Of a stretch of 64,000 nt of DNA, positions 22,751 through 33,982 are shown piece by piece. The position numbers were made by a program, and so were the translations under genes. Below the pieces are notes generated by a model. The model did not search any database. It had not been told where the DNA came from and saw only the letters and a program-made list of their open reading frames with translations. This DNA is from Ipomoea triloba (Eukaryota; Streptophyta; Magnoliopsida; Solanales; Convolvulaceae). Location of the stretch: contig NC_044925.1 in the NCBI RefSeq assembly GCF_003576645.1, forward strand, positions 8,954,423 to 9,018,422, written 5' to 3'. Each line of letters begins with the position of its first letter. Within the stretch, counting starts at the first letter, position 1.

Positions 22751-22752
<2 letters not shown>

Positions 22753-23956
22753 TTTATACATCTTATTTCGATACTGTCATGTAACAAACCAATAGGTATA
22801 ATTTTTAAAAATATTACTATTATTATTATTTTTCAACTATTTGTATTGACAATCAGAATGCATATGTTATTTTTATTTTTGTTAAAACACCAAAATAACC
22901 AACTGAGCTAGCCCAGTTTGACAAGTTACCTTAAAATCTGTGTTCAACCACAATCTCATCGGGAACTTGGGATACATTAAGAGACATTGACCGATCAAAA
23001 AAAAATTAAGACTTTATACACAAAGTGTTCAGAGAACCTGCTTTAATAGAGACTGGTTGCTCGGAGTGGTTTACGAACCCTCCATCTATCAATTGTAACA
23101 CTCTACTTTCGGATTTGAATTAATGCATTAGTATTTTGGTTTAAAAAAAAAAAGAAAAGAAAAATAGAGACACGGAATACGAAAAATTTTCTATTTAGAT
23201 ATGGATATTATAATCACTTGATTGCATAGAGGAGAATCCAGAACTGCAAGGGGAAGCATGATGCACTTTTGTTTCACTTTTTCCTCCTTCCATGAAACAG
23301 CTTATAGCATATATGATTTGTAAAATAATAAAATAAAATAGATAAAGAGAGTGGCTTGAAAGTGACTAGACCAATGCCATGTTTGTTTTTATAATCACTT
23401 TTTTTTTTCCTTAATCCTGATTATTCCTGGGGTTTAACTTTTGTAAATATGCTGTTGTTTTCTTTTGGAAGCATCAATGTAACTTTCCTTCAACGGGTGA
23501 ATCGCCGGCTAATTTTGACCGGAATAATATTATCAAATATTACTGTCTTTAATGATAAATAATTAAATGAATAGACCCCACAACAGACATGATCTCAGGA
23601 GTCTAGCTTGAACTAGTCAATGTACTATTATTATGAAAATTTTCACGATTTGTAATTTAAAGTTGCAATAGAACTTATTATTTCATTACAACAACTTCTA
23701 ATTCTGTTACAATTTACAACGAACCATAGAATACATTGCAATCATGGTTCAAAACATAGAATGAAATAATTATGTTTACGCCGTTGCTAACTTATAATTG
23801 AAGAATGCAATAGAATTAATGTTGCAAATGTTATAAGGAAAAACATTTGTTGCAACTTCCATTGCATCTTTTGCGATGGAACAAAAATTCGGTTGCACTC
23901 AAACTTGAACCGAAAGTTTACAAATCACAGTTTGTAATGAAAGTTACTTTTTATTG
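22751..23956. other. No recognised gene
   Basis: AT-rich. A tRNA-like phrase (ACTGAGCTAGCCCAGTTTGAC) at 22901-22921 suggests a decayed SINE or related repeat, but no paired promoter boxes could be made out. No ORF of note. Confidence 0.4.
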
Positions 23957-24166
23957 GCGTTTGGTTGGAGGTAAGGAATTAAGTGGAAAGGAATTGAAGT
24001 TCATGAAAAAAAATGTGGAAATAAAATGCAAGTTTAAATTCCAGTGTTTGGTTTGTAAGAATAAAAATCTTATAAACAATGCAAAATGTAAATACATTGA
24101 AATGAAATAAGTAGTATAAAGTCCAAAATGCCCATTATTATTATTACTATTATTTATTATTTATTA

Positions 24167-24205
<39 letters not shown>

Positions 24206-24499
24206 CTTATAAACAATGCAAAATTTCAATCACTATTGCATAGAAATAAAGAATGCATTCGCTATTATATATAAACAAAGTTAACAAACACACAACTCAC
24301 GTCATTCACTGTTGCATAGATCGGCGCACAGGATGAACACTATATAGCACACCCACCATCAGCGCATAGAATGAAAATTTTATTGTTCAAAATTTAGGCA
24401 AATACAATATATACACATATCAAACTTAAATACTTGAGAATTTTGAGAAAATATACTAGATTAAGGTTTGCCTAGGATGGTTATTGCTTAGAAACAGCG

Positions 24500-25372
24500 T
24501 GCTCTGTTGACAGTAGTCAAAAAATAATACACGCTTGTAGACATAGAAAATTTGAAACCGACAAATGGGCTGATTCATATGTTTTGGGCCTCATTTTGAT
24601 GTAATTGAGTTGATTATTGATTTATTTGGATGAATTAAATTGTCCAATTAAATTAGCTCAATTGTCCAAATTAAATATAATTGGTGACTAGTGGACTCAA
24701 ATTGTAAGGATGGATTGATCCATGTCTGGCCCAACAAGAAACATTTATATATTTAAATTAATTATTTAATTTAAATATATGATAAAATATTCATGTATTT
24801 AAATTAATTATTTAATTTGAATATGTGATAAGATCATGAACTTGGATGCAATGGTAGCTAGATACATTATGGATAAAAATTCATATTATATATCCTAAAT
24901 ATTAATTGATAATATAAGGATAATATTGAAGAATTTGAAATCCAGTGAAAGTCTCTCATGTTTTCCCCTATAAATAGAGCCTTTCATTCATTCCAAAAAT
25001 CACACTTGAAGAATTGAAGAACCTGGAAAAGCTCTGGATTGAAGAAATCGAAGCAAGCTAAAGAAGATTGAAGATCAAATATCCAAGAAATCAAACCAAG
25101 TGGATTGACGAGGATTGACGATCAAGCAAGTTAAACATCCAAGAAATCAAAGCTAAAGTAGACTGAAGAAAGCCAATTTGAGTCCGGAGGCCATTCAACG
25201 AAGATCAAGCAACAAAGCTTCATTGAAGCACAAAGTTGCATTCCGGAGGCCCTTCTGTCAAAGTTTCAAGTCAAGTAAACCAAGTGAAGAATCAGAGGAT
25301 TTTCTTGATAGGGATCTTGTACTCGCGCACTTTGAAATTCAAATACATTCTTTGTTCACTTTTTCTTGTTCA
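24500..25372 (+). mobile_element. Solo LTR of an LTR retrotransposon
   Basis: It starts TGCTCTGTTGACAG and ends TTCTTGTTCA. The 5-bp flanks are CAGCG (24495-24499) and CAACG (25373-25377), 4 of 5 matching. A TATA box (TATAAATAG, 24969-24977) is followed by a purine-rich transcribed-looking region, as expected for U3-R-U5 in plus orientation. There is no internal domain, so a solo LTR left by LTR-LTR recombination is the simplest reading. The 78-codon ORF inside (25178-25414) is not a recognised protein. Confidence 0.65.
24969..24977 (+). promoter_or_regulatory. TATA box of the solo LTR
   Basis: CCTATAAATAGAGCC context, the strongest TATA match in the region, about 470 bp into the LTR. Confidence 0.6.
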
Positions 25373-25814
25373 CAACGCTATAATCTAGAAGGGAATGTCA
25401 AACATCGATTTTAGGTTAGAAGAGAGAGGAGTAATTTTGTCTCAGAATTATCTTTTTTTTTTCTTAAAATTCACGAAATTAAAATTTCAGGGAGGGCTAT
25501 GGGATTCTAATTTCATGAAAAATGAGGGAATTACAATTCCGTAGAATTACAATTCCCTCCAACTGGACTAAAAAATTTAGCTTGTCTTCAGAATTGGGTA
25601 AAAATTAAGTGAAAATGAAATTATAGTTCTCTCCGACCAAACGCTCCGTTAATCGTGGATTTTCTTGTAATGTGAATTGAAAATTCGGACAACTCTTGGC
25701 CTCAATTAAGTTTTGAAAATTTTAGAATAAAAATCGGTAAAACTTAAAATATTCAACCTTACGCCCTTAAATAAAAAAAAATGGTATAACTTATTGCTAA
25801 TGAGTAACATTTGT

Positions 25815-26205
25815 GCGAGGCTTGTCTTACGAATTTTGATCTGTGAGATTTGTCCAATTTAGTATAATTGTTTGGTACTTATGGTAGAAATCATAATACT
25901 TATTATAGAAAATTTAATACTAATTTGAAATAAATAAACAACTTCTTATAATTGATATTGTATTATTTATATGTGAAATTGTTATACTGTTTAGTGTTGT
26001 GATATTTACAAAGTGTAATTCTAATGTAAATATTGTAATACTTATGATAGATATTGTAATACTTATATGTGGAATTGTGATACTATTTAGGATAAATTTA
26101 TTATTATTAATGATAAGTATTGTAATACTTATAACTCAATATATCCGATTGTCTACGACCCAATCAGTCTTATGGACAAGGATATATGAGACGATCTCAG
26201 ACAAA
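25815..26205. mobile_element. Foldback element of the GTGAGACGGTCTCAC family, diverged
   Basis: The ends (GAGGCTTGTCTTACG..TGATCTGTGAGAT and, in complement, AATTTGTCTGAGATCGTCTCAT) are diverged inverted repeats of the kind seen more clearly at 26577-27007. The core carries many TTGTAATACTTATA copies. Boundaries are approximate. Confidence 0.5.
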
Positions 26206-26576
26206 TTTGTGTCGGCTAACAAACTGAAATTGAAATTGATCTTTCTATTATCCAACATTCCAAGGGTCAATTCCAAATCACAGAAGTTTTGAATTATATA
26301 TGAATGGCTAATTTTGATCTGGTACATGAAACACACTACAAGCCCACTATATTCACTAAGAGATTTAGACCCAATTATGATATTTTAAATCTACAGCTCA
26401 CATATATGATGTCCATCTTTATGGGCTTAACTTTGGGCTGTTGCACTCAAGTTGGACATGGCATTATTCATGGTGTCCATTATATTGGGGCCTTCTCCTT
26501 GCTTATTAATGATGTTATTAATGATAACTACAAAAATTTCATTAATCAAATACACCGTAATACACAAGAGCAAAAA
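26206..26576. other. No recognised gene
   Basis: A 93-codon plus ORF (26304-26585) fills the gap between two related foldbacks. It has no domain I recognise and no clear promoter. It could be chance or captured sequence. Confidence 0.3.
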
Positions 26577-27007
26577 CTTGTGTGAGATCGTTGTACAGAT
26601 TTTTATCTGTGAGACGAGTCGGGTCAATTAAGATGAAATGTAATACTTATACAAGCAAATGTAACACTAAATCAAGAATAAAATGTTTATTATTTATATT
26701 AAAAAATGTAATACTTTTGAAGAAAAATGTAATACTTTTATATTTTGATGTAAAAGTATTACATTTTTCATCAAAAGTATTACATTTTCCTTTATAAGTG
26801 CAATATTACTCATAAGTTAAAATATATTACGTTTGATGAAAAAAAGTAATACTTTTATATCAAAATATAAAAGTATTACATTTTCCTTTATAAGTAACAA
26901 CTATTTTATTTTTGATTTAGTATTACATTTGCTACTATAAGTATTACATTTGCATTTTGGCCCTAATCGAATCGTCTCTAAAGATTCGTGAGACGGTCTC
27001 ACACAAG
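26577..27007. mobile_element. Foldback element with AAGTATTACATTTT core
   Basis: The termini CTTGTGTGAGATCG and, in complement, CTTGTGTGAGACCGTCTCACG are followed by matching ATCTGTGAGACG / ATCTTTAGAGACGA blocks. The core contains more than ten copies of GTAATACTTTT or AAAAGTATTAC in both orientations, so much of the element can fold on itself. No ORF of note. Confidence 0.75.
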
Positions 27008-27137
27008 TATGATCCAATAAAGGAAATGTGAAAATTGTAACTGATGTTGTATCTTGTAGTATAGGGTCATGCTGGGATGTAGAGCTGAGATATTGCAACT
27101 TGTTGGTCCCGATAGGGTAGGAAAAGTCTAGGAGGGG

Positions 27138-27138
27138 N
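27138..27138. other. Ambiguous base inside a G run
   Basis: A single N within a run of at least 18 G. It probably marks a homopolymer or join problem in the PPT of the LTR. Confidence 0.8.
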
Positions 27139-27717
27139 GGGGGGGGGGGGGAGGTGAATAGACTTTTCAAACAATTCAAAATATTATAACACTTTAACAG
27201 AAGTAATTCAAGTGAATAAATTCAACTTGAATTGCACAGCGGAAATAACGATACGGTAAAGTGCTATAAAATAATCAGCGCAAATATGAAGAGATAATCT
27301 GCATGCAAAACGTTAGAAACACTTAGAATATATCAAATAATAAGTGTATGAAGTTTGATACACATGCAAACCCAGATGTGTAATTTGAATTACACGTGTG
27401 AAATGGGTTGTGAAAGAAAGATAGCAAGATAGAAGATGTGTCAGGATAAGGATATATCTTGCATGCAAAAGTGCTTTCACACAAACCCAGATAATAAGAT
27501 AAATATGATATGAATAGTAAATGAGTTAGCTCATATCAGTTTGCAAAAAGTAAAGCTACTGCAAGTAAAGTAAAGAGACAGAGAGATTTATAGTGGTTCG
27601 GAGATGGTGTAATTTTCCTACTCCACTTCTTCCTTAAACTCCAAGGAAGGTTCCACTATCTTCAATCACCCAGATACAATAGTGAAACTTCAAGTGCTAC
27701 ACAAGCACTTCTCCGAG

Positions 27718-27902
27718 TGTTTTGCACAAAGCTACACTCCAACCCGAACGTCTCGCACAAAGCTACGTTCCCGAGCATCTCGCACCCAGCTACGCTCCCA
27801 CAACCAAGTGTCTTGCACAAAGCTACACTTAGTCCTCCAAGTGTCTCGCACAAAGCTACACTCCCGAGTGTCTCGCACAAAGCTACACTCAATTTTCTAC
27901 AC
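27718..27902. repeat. Tandem array AGTGTCTCGCACAAAGCTACACTC
   Basis: About seven diverged units of roughly 24-36 bp, best read as GTCTCGCACAAAGCTACA plus variable spacer. Reading frames on both strands give repetitive peptides (SVALCETLG on minus) that are by-products of the array. Confidence 0.85.
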
Positions 27903-28504
27903 TCAGTAGAAATGGGTTTCACAAAGAAAATATTTTTCTTCTCTCTTCTCAGACTTGTATTTTCACGTTTGTAGCTCAAGAACTTGCTATTCTTGTGTTT
28001 TGCAATACTTCGTATTTTTTCTCATAAAATGATCCGCAAGTTCTGTTCACAGGTTCATATCTTCATCCTCAAGTCTGTCTCCTTTTATAACTTGAAAAAG
28101 TTATTTGCCCGTTGTGAAAATTCAAACTTGAACGTTCACTTGATTTGATAGCTCTTCTAGCTTGATCTGTAATAATAAATGTCCTTGGTAGGCTCTGTCA
28201 GATGAATTTGAATTTTGCTTGCTTATCCCTTCAAAAGTCTTCTAATAATCTGACAAGTATGAGCCTTGTAACTTGTAGCCTCCAATCTTGACTTCTTGCA
28301 CCTTCTGGTAGTGTGAACATTTGACTTGTTCACTTATGATTTTGACAAATCAAACACTTCTTTTCAATAATTCACTCCGTGACTCTTGCTTGAGCTATAA
28401 ATAATTTCCACCGAAAAAATCATTGACTTTTTCGTAAGTTAAATCAGCTCCAAGTATAAAGTATTTGATTTACCTCCTTTGAATTTCTTCTCACTGGTGC
28501 ATTC

Positions 28505-28950
28505 ATTTTCTTTCCAGATTCGGAAGTCATCCTCATCCTAAAATTGAATTGAGGTCATCTTGTTTCCTAATTTGGAAGTTGTCCTCATCTTGATTTGGAA
28601 TTGAGGTCATCCTCATCCTGATTTTCTTTCTATTTCTGGAAAGTCAGCCTCTTCTCCTTCGATTGATTGAAGTCATCCTCTTCTCGATTGAATGTCATCC
28701 TTTACTCGATTTGAATCTCATCCTCTCCAATCTTGCAATGTCAACCTCATCCTCTTCAATGTCATCCCCTCGATCTCAAATGTCATCCTGATCAAATTGA
28801 TTTGAGACTCATCCTGATTTCAATTAATTGAGGTCATCCTGATCGATGTCATCCTGATTGAGCTGTCAACCTCTTCCTTAAAATTGATTTGTGAGAGAAC
28901 TCATTCAATTTTGACTTCTTCAATTTTGACTTGTGCTAGTCATCCTCTTC
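28505..28950. repeat. GTCATCCT-rich degenerate repeat region
   Basis: More than 15 copies of GTCATCCTC/GTCATCCTGAT alternate with TTGAATTGAG-type spacers within the LTR. The strand asymmetry (C/T-rich on plus) is striking, but no ORF results. Confidence 0.7.
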
Positions 28951-29243
28951 CTTGATAAATTAATTCCTCCAAAAGAATTAATTCGGGGCTTGAACTTGTG
29001 ACATTAGCGACGAAGATAACTCCGGAGCTCGATCATTTTTCCACTTCTTCTATTTTTATTTAGTGGAAGCAAACGACTTACAAGTATAAAATAATTTTAT
29101 ACTCTATTGTAAATTTCAAACCGTCGTTGCTAATTTTGACTAGGCTTTGACTTTGGACATAAAATGTTGCTAGACTCAAAATAAAATAGGGGGTCTAAAA
29201 TACATATTTGGTTCATCAAAACAATTACACTATATTCCTAACA

Positions 29244-29621
29244 CAACTCGATATCACAGATGTGAAAATGGATTGCTTCTAGATTGAATAAGGTAATATC
29301 TACGATCAATGCAATACAAATGAGTAAAATGTCATCTCCGATTTTTTCTTCCTTCTTGGCGACATGAAACGCATATCGCTCAAGTGCATATAAACTTCAA
29401 TTTCATTGTGTGGACAAAATAGATGAGATATAGACGTTATGGATAGAATATTTTGTGAATGAGTGCATATAAACTTTTATTATGTGTTTTAGATGGAATT
29501 ACAAGATATTTATTATGATAGATTAAATGTTGGATTATTATATTGTGTTAGAATATTATGTATGTTAGATTATTATATATATTGTGTTTATTTTTTTTAA
29601 AACAAACCAAAACTCATGTTA
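29244..29621. other. No recognised gene
   Basis: AT-rich spacer after the LTR. If this were an internal domain, a primer-binding site should follow the LTR, and none is seen. Confidence 0.4.
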
Positions 29622-30355
29622 TTATAATAAATGATCAACACATGAAGAAAAAGACGATAACCAACATAAAGGACCAGTTTGAGAACGAGTAGCCCAAGCC
29701 AAAGCATGAGCAAACTTATTCACTGATCGAGACACAAACTGAATAGACACTTCCTCAAAATATCGTTTTAACTCACGGCACTCGCTCATCACACAACCTG
29801 CATACGATAAATCCGGCGACGTACCATTCAGCGATATGCACACGACCTGACATTCAGAAAACACGGCTACCTTGGTGAAACCTCGATCTTCCACCCATGA
29901 CAAAGCTTCCTTAATTGCAAGAGTCTCAGCTATATGCGGATCTCCCATACAACGAACGGGTCCGTTCTTAGCAGCCACAAAACAACCGCTACCACTCTGG
30001 ACAAAAACCCCAAAATAAGCATCTCCCGTGTCGGGAAAAATCGCAGCATTAACAAACACTTGCATTGTATCTTTGGCAATGACAATCTGTGCCAACGTAG
30101 GCAGATTTCCATGCAAAGTAGCAGTCGTACCACTCCCCAAATCTTCCTGCCAATATGACAACAATTATTATTAGCCTCAATTTTTAGTCTTTTTGGATCC
30201 CAAACCTTATTATTTCACACAAGAACATTCCTACCTTTCCACACACTCCAACAAATAGCCATATTAAGAACTTTATCATCCGTTCCAGAACTAACCAGCC
30301 AACTTAATAAAGTAGTCACAAAGCCTTCTTCACCGGTGATGTCTTTGATTCTAAA
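29622..30355 (-). pseudogene. LINE ORF2 C-terminal RNase H-like domain
   Basis: A 180-codon minus ORF (30164 to 29622) shows the plant LINE RNase H pattern: FVNAAIF (about residues 37-43), FVAAKNGP (62-69), HIAETLAIKEAL (77-88), VFSECQVV (101-108) and RSVNKFAHALAW (146-157). Upstream, to about 30355, a shifted frame gives LSWLVSSGTDDKVLNMAIC, WSVWKGRN and KVWDPKRLKIEANNN, the linker that follows the RT zinc-binding region. At the first catalytic position the usual D is N39 and at the third it is E104, while E80 and H153 remain, so activity is unlikely. It lacks RT and endonuclease and is a 3' end-only LINE relic, expected for 5'-truncated insertions. Confidence 0.85.
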
Positions 30356-30593
30356 CCATTATTCACTCCCTATTTTAGTTGATTTCGATAGTAATTGCCT
30401 AATTCTTAATAGGAAATTGATACTCTTTTATATATTTGGTGTCTACAGGTGCAACTGCCTAAAACGAGTAGCAAAGGAATGATTTTGGAATGTTTTGGAT
30501 CAATTTTGAAAGCAAAGGAAATTACCTAAGGAAGGAAAGGAAACAAGAAACAGGATTTGGAAGAAATTCGCAGACCTCAGTAATTCCAGATTT
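30356..30593 (+). mobile_element. Dispersed retroelement LTR/UTR-like segment, copy 3 (short)
   Basis: It begins TTATTCACTCCCTATTTTAGTTG, as at 3021, and continues through 'GGTGCAACTGCCTAAAACGAG' and 'TTTTGGATCAATTTTG'. These are the same ordered blocks as copies 1 (3.0 kb) and 2 (59.3 kb). It stops abruptly where minus-strand gypsy RT begins. Confidence 0.55.
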
Positions 30594-30957
30594 TTTTAGT
30601 TAACATTTGGTTAATAAAGGGCAAAGGAAAATGATTTTTTTAGTGGCAGCATTTAGTTTTCCGTATATATGCACATGTGTCACCTAACTATTGTTCTAGT
30701 TTGGATTAGTTCATAGTTTTTCATTAGTGACCACAATAATTACAGATTTTTTGGCACAACTTGAATTGGACTTACCCATTTACTGTATGAAAATGGGTAA
30801 ATAATACATGAGTCCAACAAGTTTAAGACTTCTGCCCGTACAACCTCCTTCATATTTGAATTTAACCTGTGCTAAGGTTGACGGACAAGAGTTGATCCTT
30901 CTTCAAGTAAGATCCGGTGCACACAAACGGTTGAACTTATTCCTTTAATATCTCCTA
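30594..30957 (-). pseudogene. Ty3/gypsy reverse transcriptase N-terminal part
   Basis: Read downward from 30957 with at least three frameshifts and a stop, the minus strand gives WIVGDIKGIS, HRILLEEGSTLV, MKEVVRAEVLNLLDSCIIYP, KWVSPIQVVPK, GKLNAATKK and HFPLPFINQML. These are ordered motifs at the start of gypsy RT. It breaks off before the catalytic YxDD. It continues directly from the protease frame at 30958, so it belongs to the same element. The truncation point abuts a segment of another retroelement. Confidence 0.85.
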
Positions 30958-31998
30958 CTATCCAACAAATTGCACCTTTATATTTTTTAATACCTCTAGC
31001 AGATTTTTTTCTTGTTCATGTGGAAGGATAGAGGCAATTATTACAGGATAAGTTTTATTTGGACCTAAGAAAGCATATTTTAAAGAATTAGGAAGAAGTT
31101 TTAATTCCAACTTGGGTGGAACTTCACCTTCAATTGAGGGATGGTGTTTTTCTTTGATTTGCTCCAAATAGCCTGTAACTGAATCTCCTTCAACACTCCC
31201 CTCTTTTATTGGACTTTGGTGGGGTTCCACTTCATTAGTCTCGACCTTCAACGGATATTCATATAAAAACTCAACAGAAAATATTGAATCTAAAACATCT
31301 ATAGCAAAGCAATGATTATTATTGTTTTTATGCAATTTCATTGATTTCATAATGAAAAATTCAAGAATTTCATCAAGGACAGTCATGGTTAATTTTCCAT
31401 TCTGGACATCAATCATTGTCTTTGTTGTGGCCATGAAAGGTCGACCAAGCAAAATAGGCATGTTCTGCTCATGATTACACTTTTTATCTATGTCTAAAAC
31501 AACAAAGTCAGCAGGAATTATTAATTTATCAACTTGGATAAGAACATCTTCTAAACACTTTTTATTAATGCTTGCCCCTAAATCAAGCATTGCTTTTTCT
31601 TTCTTAGAATTCCCCACTGTAATAGTTATTATGAAACTACTGGGGTCTTCTAATTTTGTGGGCAAGTCAGTTTGTAAAACAACACTCGCAGTTTTAGACA
31701 TTAGAACTTTTTCATTATGCTTATACCTACGCTTTCTAGTGTTCAGTTCATTTAAAAACATAGCAAGGTAGGGATATTTTTAATCGTATCCAACAAAGGC
31801 AGGTTCACATTCACTTTTGACAACAAATCATAAATTTCAGAAAAAGATTTATCAAATTTTGAATTTTTTAATCTACCAGAAAATGGAACGGGAAGAACAT
31901 AAGGCTTATGGGGCACATAAGGATCATCAGATTTATGCAATTTAGGTTCATCCTTATTGACATCATCATCAAATTTCAAGTTTTTAACTATTTCAGTT
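30958..31998 (-). pseudogene. Ty3/gypsy (Athila/Tat-type) protease region
   Basis: The long minus ORF of 267 codons (31761 to 30958) has MLDLGASIN at residues 58-66, the D-L-G-A-S form of the aspartic protease site, and PILLGRPF at 102-109. Between them about 35 residues present in relatives are missing: ASIN runs almost straight into CLEDVLIQV, so the flap region is deleted. Upstream, in another frame (31998-31752), PYVLPVPFSGRLKNSKFDK is the usual linker before protease in Athila/Tat elements. A one-base frameshift separates the two near 31765. The C-terminal part (PPKLELKLLPNSLKYAFLG) leads into RT. It is non-functional. Confidence 0.88.
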
Positions 31999-32035
31999 TC
32001 TTTAGAAGTGGTGTTTTCTTTAACATTGTTTTCAG

Positions 32036-32543
32036 TGTTGTCGTTTAAAGACAACAATTTAGGTTCTAAAGAACGATGACTATGCATAAAATAAAATAAC
32101 GACAAAAATAAACAAGGAAACAAATAGATTAGCAAAATTAGACAAATAATCAAGAATAAATTGGAAAAAAAAAACTAAACTAAACAAATATTAAGCAAAT
32201 TTTTTTGAAAGTAATATTAAGCAAAAAGGAAAAAAAAATTGCACAGTAAATAATTCCCCACCAACGCTGTCAAAAATTGATGGACAATTTAATATAGTTC
32301 TCGCAAGTGCACGAATTACTGTAGTAATAGTGTGCAAAGGCAAGGGTCAAACCCACACAGAATTAGTATTAAGCAATTAATAAACTTGAAATTTGAAGGA
32401 ATAATTTTAAAGAATTAAGAAAATTAAATCAAAAGTAACCAGAGAATTTAAGGGAAAGTAACTCAAATAACAGGGAACTTGACAGATAACAGAATAATAA
32501 AATCCTAAGAATATGAGTTCAATACCATTACTAATTTTGTAGA
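32036..32543 (-). repeat. Duplicated LTR end / PBS / leader block, copy A
   Basis: This block is nearly the same as 33480-33982. On the minus strand it contains an LTR 3' end (GGGTTTGACCCTTGCCTTTG..), then a decayed primer-binding site (TTTGACAGCGTTGGTGGGGAA, complement of 32256-32276), then the leader and an MHSHRSLEPKLL peptide. It lies between gag and protease of the gypsy element, where no LTR should be. Confidence 0.85.
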
Positions 32544-32546
32544 ATA

Positions 32547-33401
32547 CTAAATAGAATACAGGTCATTTCTAGGCCTTTGATCAAAAATATTCATTGCATT
32601 GACGTGTTCATAATCATTTTCGTCAATCATAAATGCATTATTTTGCTTCATACCCATCATAGAACACATGTTTTTCATTTGTTTTGATAACTCAAACACC
32701 TGAATTGTCAATTCAGTATTTGAGTTAACTTTATACATACCTTGTGTTCGTTCTCTTACGCTTGTTTTGCTAGGAGTTTGTACCTAGCATTTCATACAAT
32801 GCTAAGGTTTCCTCCGCAGTTTTTTCTCCCATGGCACCTCCAACCGCATTGTCAACCATTGACTGGCTAGCTTGGGTCAAACCATAGAAAGATTGATTTT
32901 GCAGCTCCAATGGGTAGCCATGATGGGGCATTGAATGACTAACATTTTGAACCTTTCCCATGCCTCATGGAACGACTCACCTTCAGTTTGCGAGAAAGTC
33001 GCAATTTTTCTTCTTAATTCTGCAATTTTAACATGGGAATAGAACTTACCTATGATCTTATTGTACACCTCCGGCCATATCTGAAGGGACCCCGGCGTGA
33101 GACACATAAACCATGTCTTAGCTGCGTCTTTTAAGGTGTACAGGAAACACCTCATCCTTAGTTTTTCTTTAATCAAGTCATTTAACGGGAAGTTTAGGAC
33201 TATCCCGTAGAAATCCTGAATGAAAGTTAGGGCATCCTCACTTGCTGAACCGTGTAAAGAGGGCAACTGGTTGTAGTGGACCGTGTTTAGCTCATAATTC
33301 CTGACTGCACTAGTAAGCACTATACAAGAAGGTGAGGTTCCTACTTCGGGCCTACCAAAGTCTTTCATCAGCTTAGGGTTGGGTTGAGGAAGAGCAGTCA
33401 T
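32547..33401 (-). pseudogene. Ty3/gypsy (Athila/Tat-type) gag
   Basis: A 174-codon minus ORF (33401 to 32877) starts MTALPQPNPKLMKDFGRPEV and shows the retrotransposon gag pattern: QLPSLHGSASEDALTFIQDF, LRMRCFLYTLKDAAKTWF, WPEVYNKIIGKFYSHVKIAE, and TFSQTEGESFHEAWERFKML. A frameshift near 32950 moves the reading to a second frame: PHHGYPLELQNQSFYGL, SMVDNAVGGAMGEKTAEE. A third piece (32738 to 32547) gives ELTIQVFELSKQMKNM. The zinc-knuckle region expected after this is missing; the sequence switches to a second LTR-end/PBS block at 32543. Confidence 0.88.
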
Positions 33402-33479
33402 TGTTGTTTCTTGTGGTTCAAAAACTGGGTTTTCAAAAATTAATACTTTTTTTTATTTTGTCTTTTCTTTTGCTATCAA

Positions 33480-33982
33480 TGTTGTCGTCTAAAGGCAACA
33501 ATTTAGGTTTTAAAGAACGATGACCATGCATAAAATAAAATAACGACAAAAATAAACAAGGAAACAAATAGATAAGCAAAATTAGACAAATAATCAAGAG
33601 TAAATTAGAAAAAAAAATTAAACTAAACAAATATTAAGCAAATTTTTTTTGAAAGTAATATTAAGCAAAAGGAAAAAAATTGCACAATAAATAATTCCCC
33701 AGCAACGGTGCCAAAAATTGATGGACAAGTTTATATAGTCCTCGCAAGTGCAAGAATTACTGTAGTAATAGTGTGCAAAGGCAAGGGTCAAACCCATACG
33801 AAATAGTACTAAGCAATTAATAAACTTAAAATTTGAAGGAATAATTTTAAAGAATTAAGAAAATTAAATCAAAAGTAAACATAATTTAAGGGAAAGTAAC
33901 TCAAATAACAGGCAACTTAATAGATAACATAATAATAAAAATCTTAGGAATATGAGTTCAATACCATTACTAATTTTGTAGA
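33480..33982 (-). repeat. Duplicated LTR end / PBS / leader block, copy B
   Basis: Partner of 32036-32543, with similar length and order. This copy sits in the expected place, between a long LTR (higher coordinates) and gag. Beyond 33982 it continues into LTR sequence, whereas copy A continues into gag sequence, which marks the recombination breakpoint. Confidence 0.88.
33697..33715 (-). promoter_or_regulatory. Primer-binding site, tRNA-Asp type
   Basis: The minus strand reads TGGCACCGTTGCTGGGGA right after an LTR end ..CCATCA. This is close to TGGCGCCGTTGCCGGGGA, the tRNA-Asp-primed site of Athila-like plant elements. The site in copy A is more decayed. Confidence 0.8.

Larger units (their letters stand above)
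23957..25644. mobile_element. TIR element with GCGTTTGGTTGGAG ends, split by a solo LTR
   Basis: GCGTTTGGTTGGAG (23957-23970) and CTCCGACCAAACGC (25631-25644) are inverted ends of a widespread plant MITE type. Inside lie a (TTA)n tract (24130-24205) and, at 24500-25372, a solo LTR. Without the LTR the element is about 0.8 kb. Right-arm text such as GGGAATTACAATTCC and GTAGAATTACAATTCCC is locally self-complementary. No transposase. Confidence 0.6.
27120..29243 (+). mobile_element. Long LTR with adjacent polypurine tract
   Basis: A polypurine stretch (GGAGGGG, an N, then about 13 G) ends at 27154 and is followed by TGAATAGACTTTTCAAAC. The sequence runs about 2.1 kb to ..ATTCCTAACA at 29243. 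TG..CA ends and the preceding PPT indicate a 3' LTR in plus orientation. Upstream, GTTGGTCCCGATAGGG resembles sequence seen before PPTs of this repeat type. The LTR includes 'TTTATAGTGGTTCGG', a short tandem array and a (GTCATCCTCATC)n-like region. No pol is attached, and the superfamily is not determined. Confidence 0.6.

Noticed and set aside
22901..23000. SINE or tRNA suggested by ACTGAGCTAGCCCAGTTTGAC
   Set aside because: I could not place both A and B boxes in one orientation or define ends, so it was left as unassigned sequence.
27718..27902. Possible CRISPR-like repeat-spacer array
   Set aside because: Units are diverged, spacers are irregular and it lies inside a plant LTR; no cas genes are present.
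27662..27979. 105-codon repetitive ORF (SVALCETLG units) that could suggest a repeat protein
   Set aside because: Its repeats are those of the DNA array in the LTR, open frames exist on both strands, and unit lengths are not multiples of three throughout.
32256..33715. tRNA-Asp and tRNA-Met gene fragments
   Set aside because: The short matches are primer-binding sites next to LTR ends, not tRNA genes; no cloverleaf can be built.
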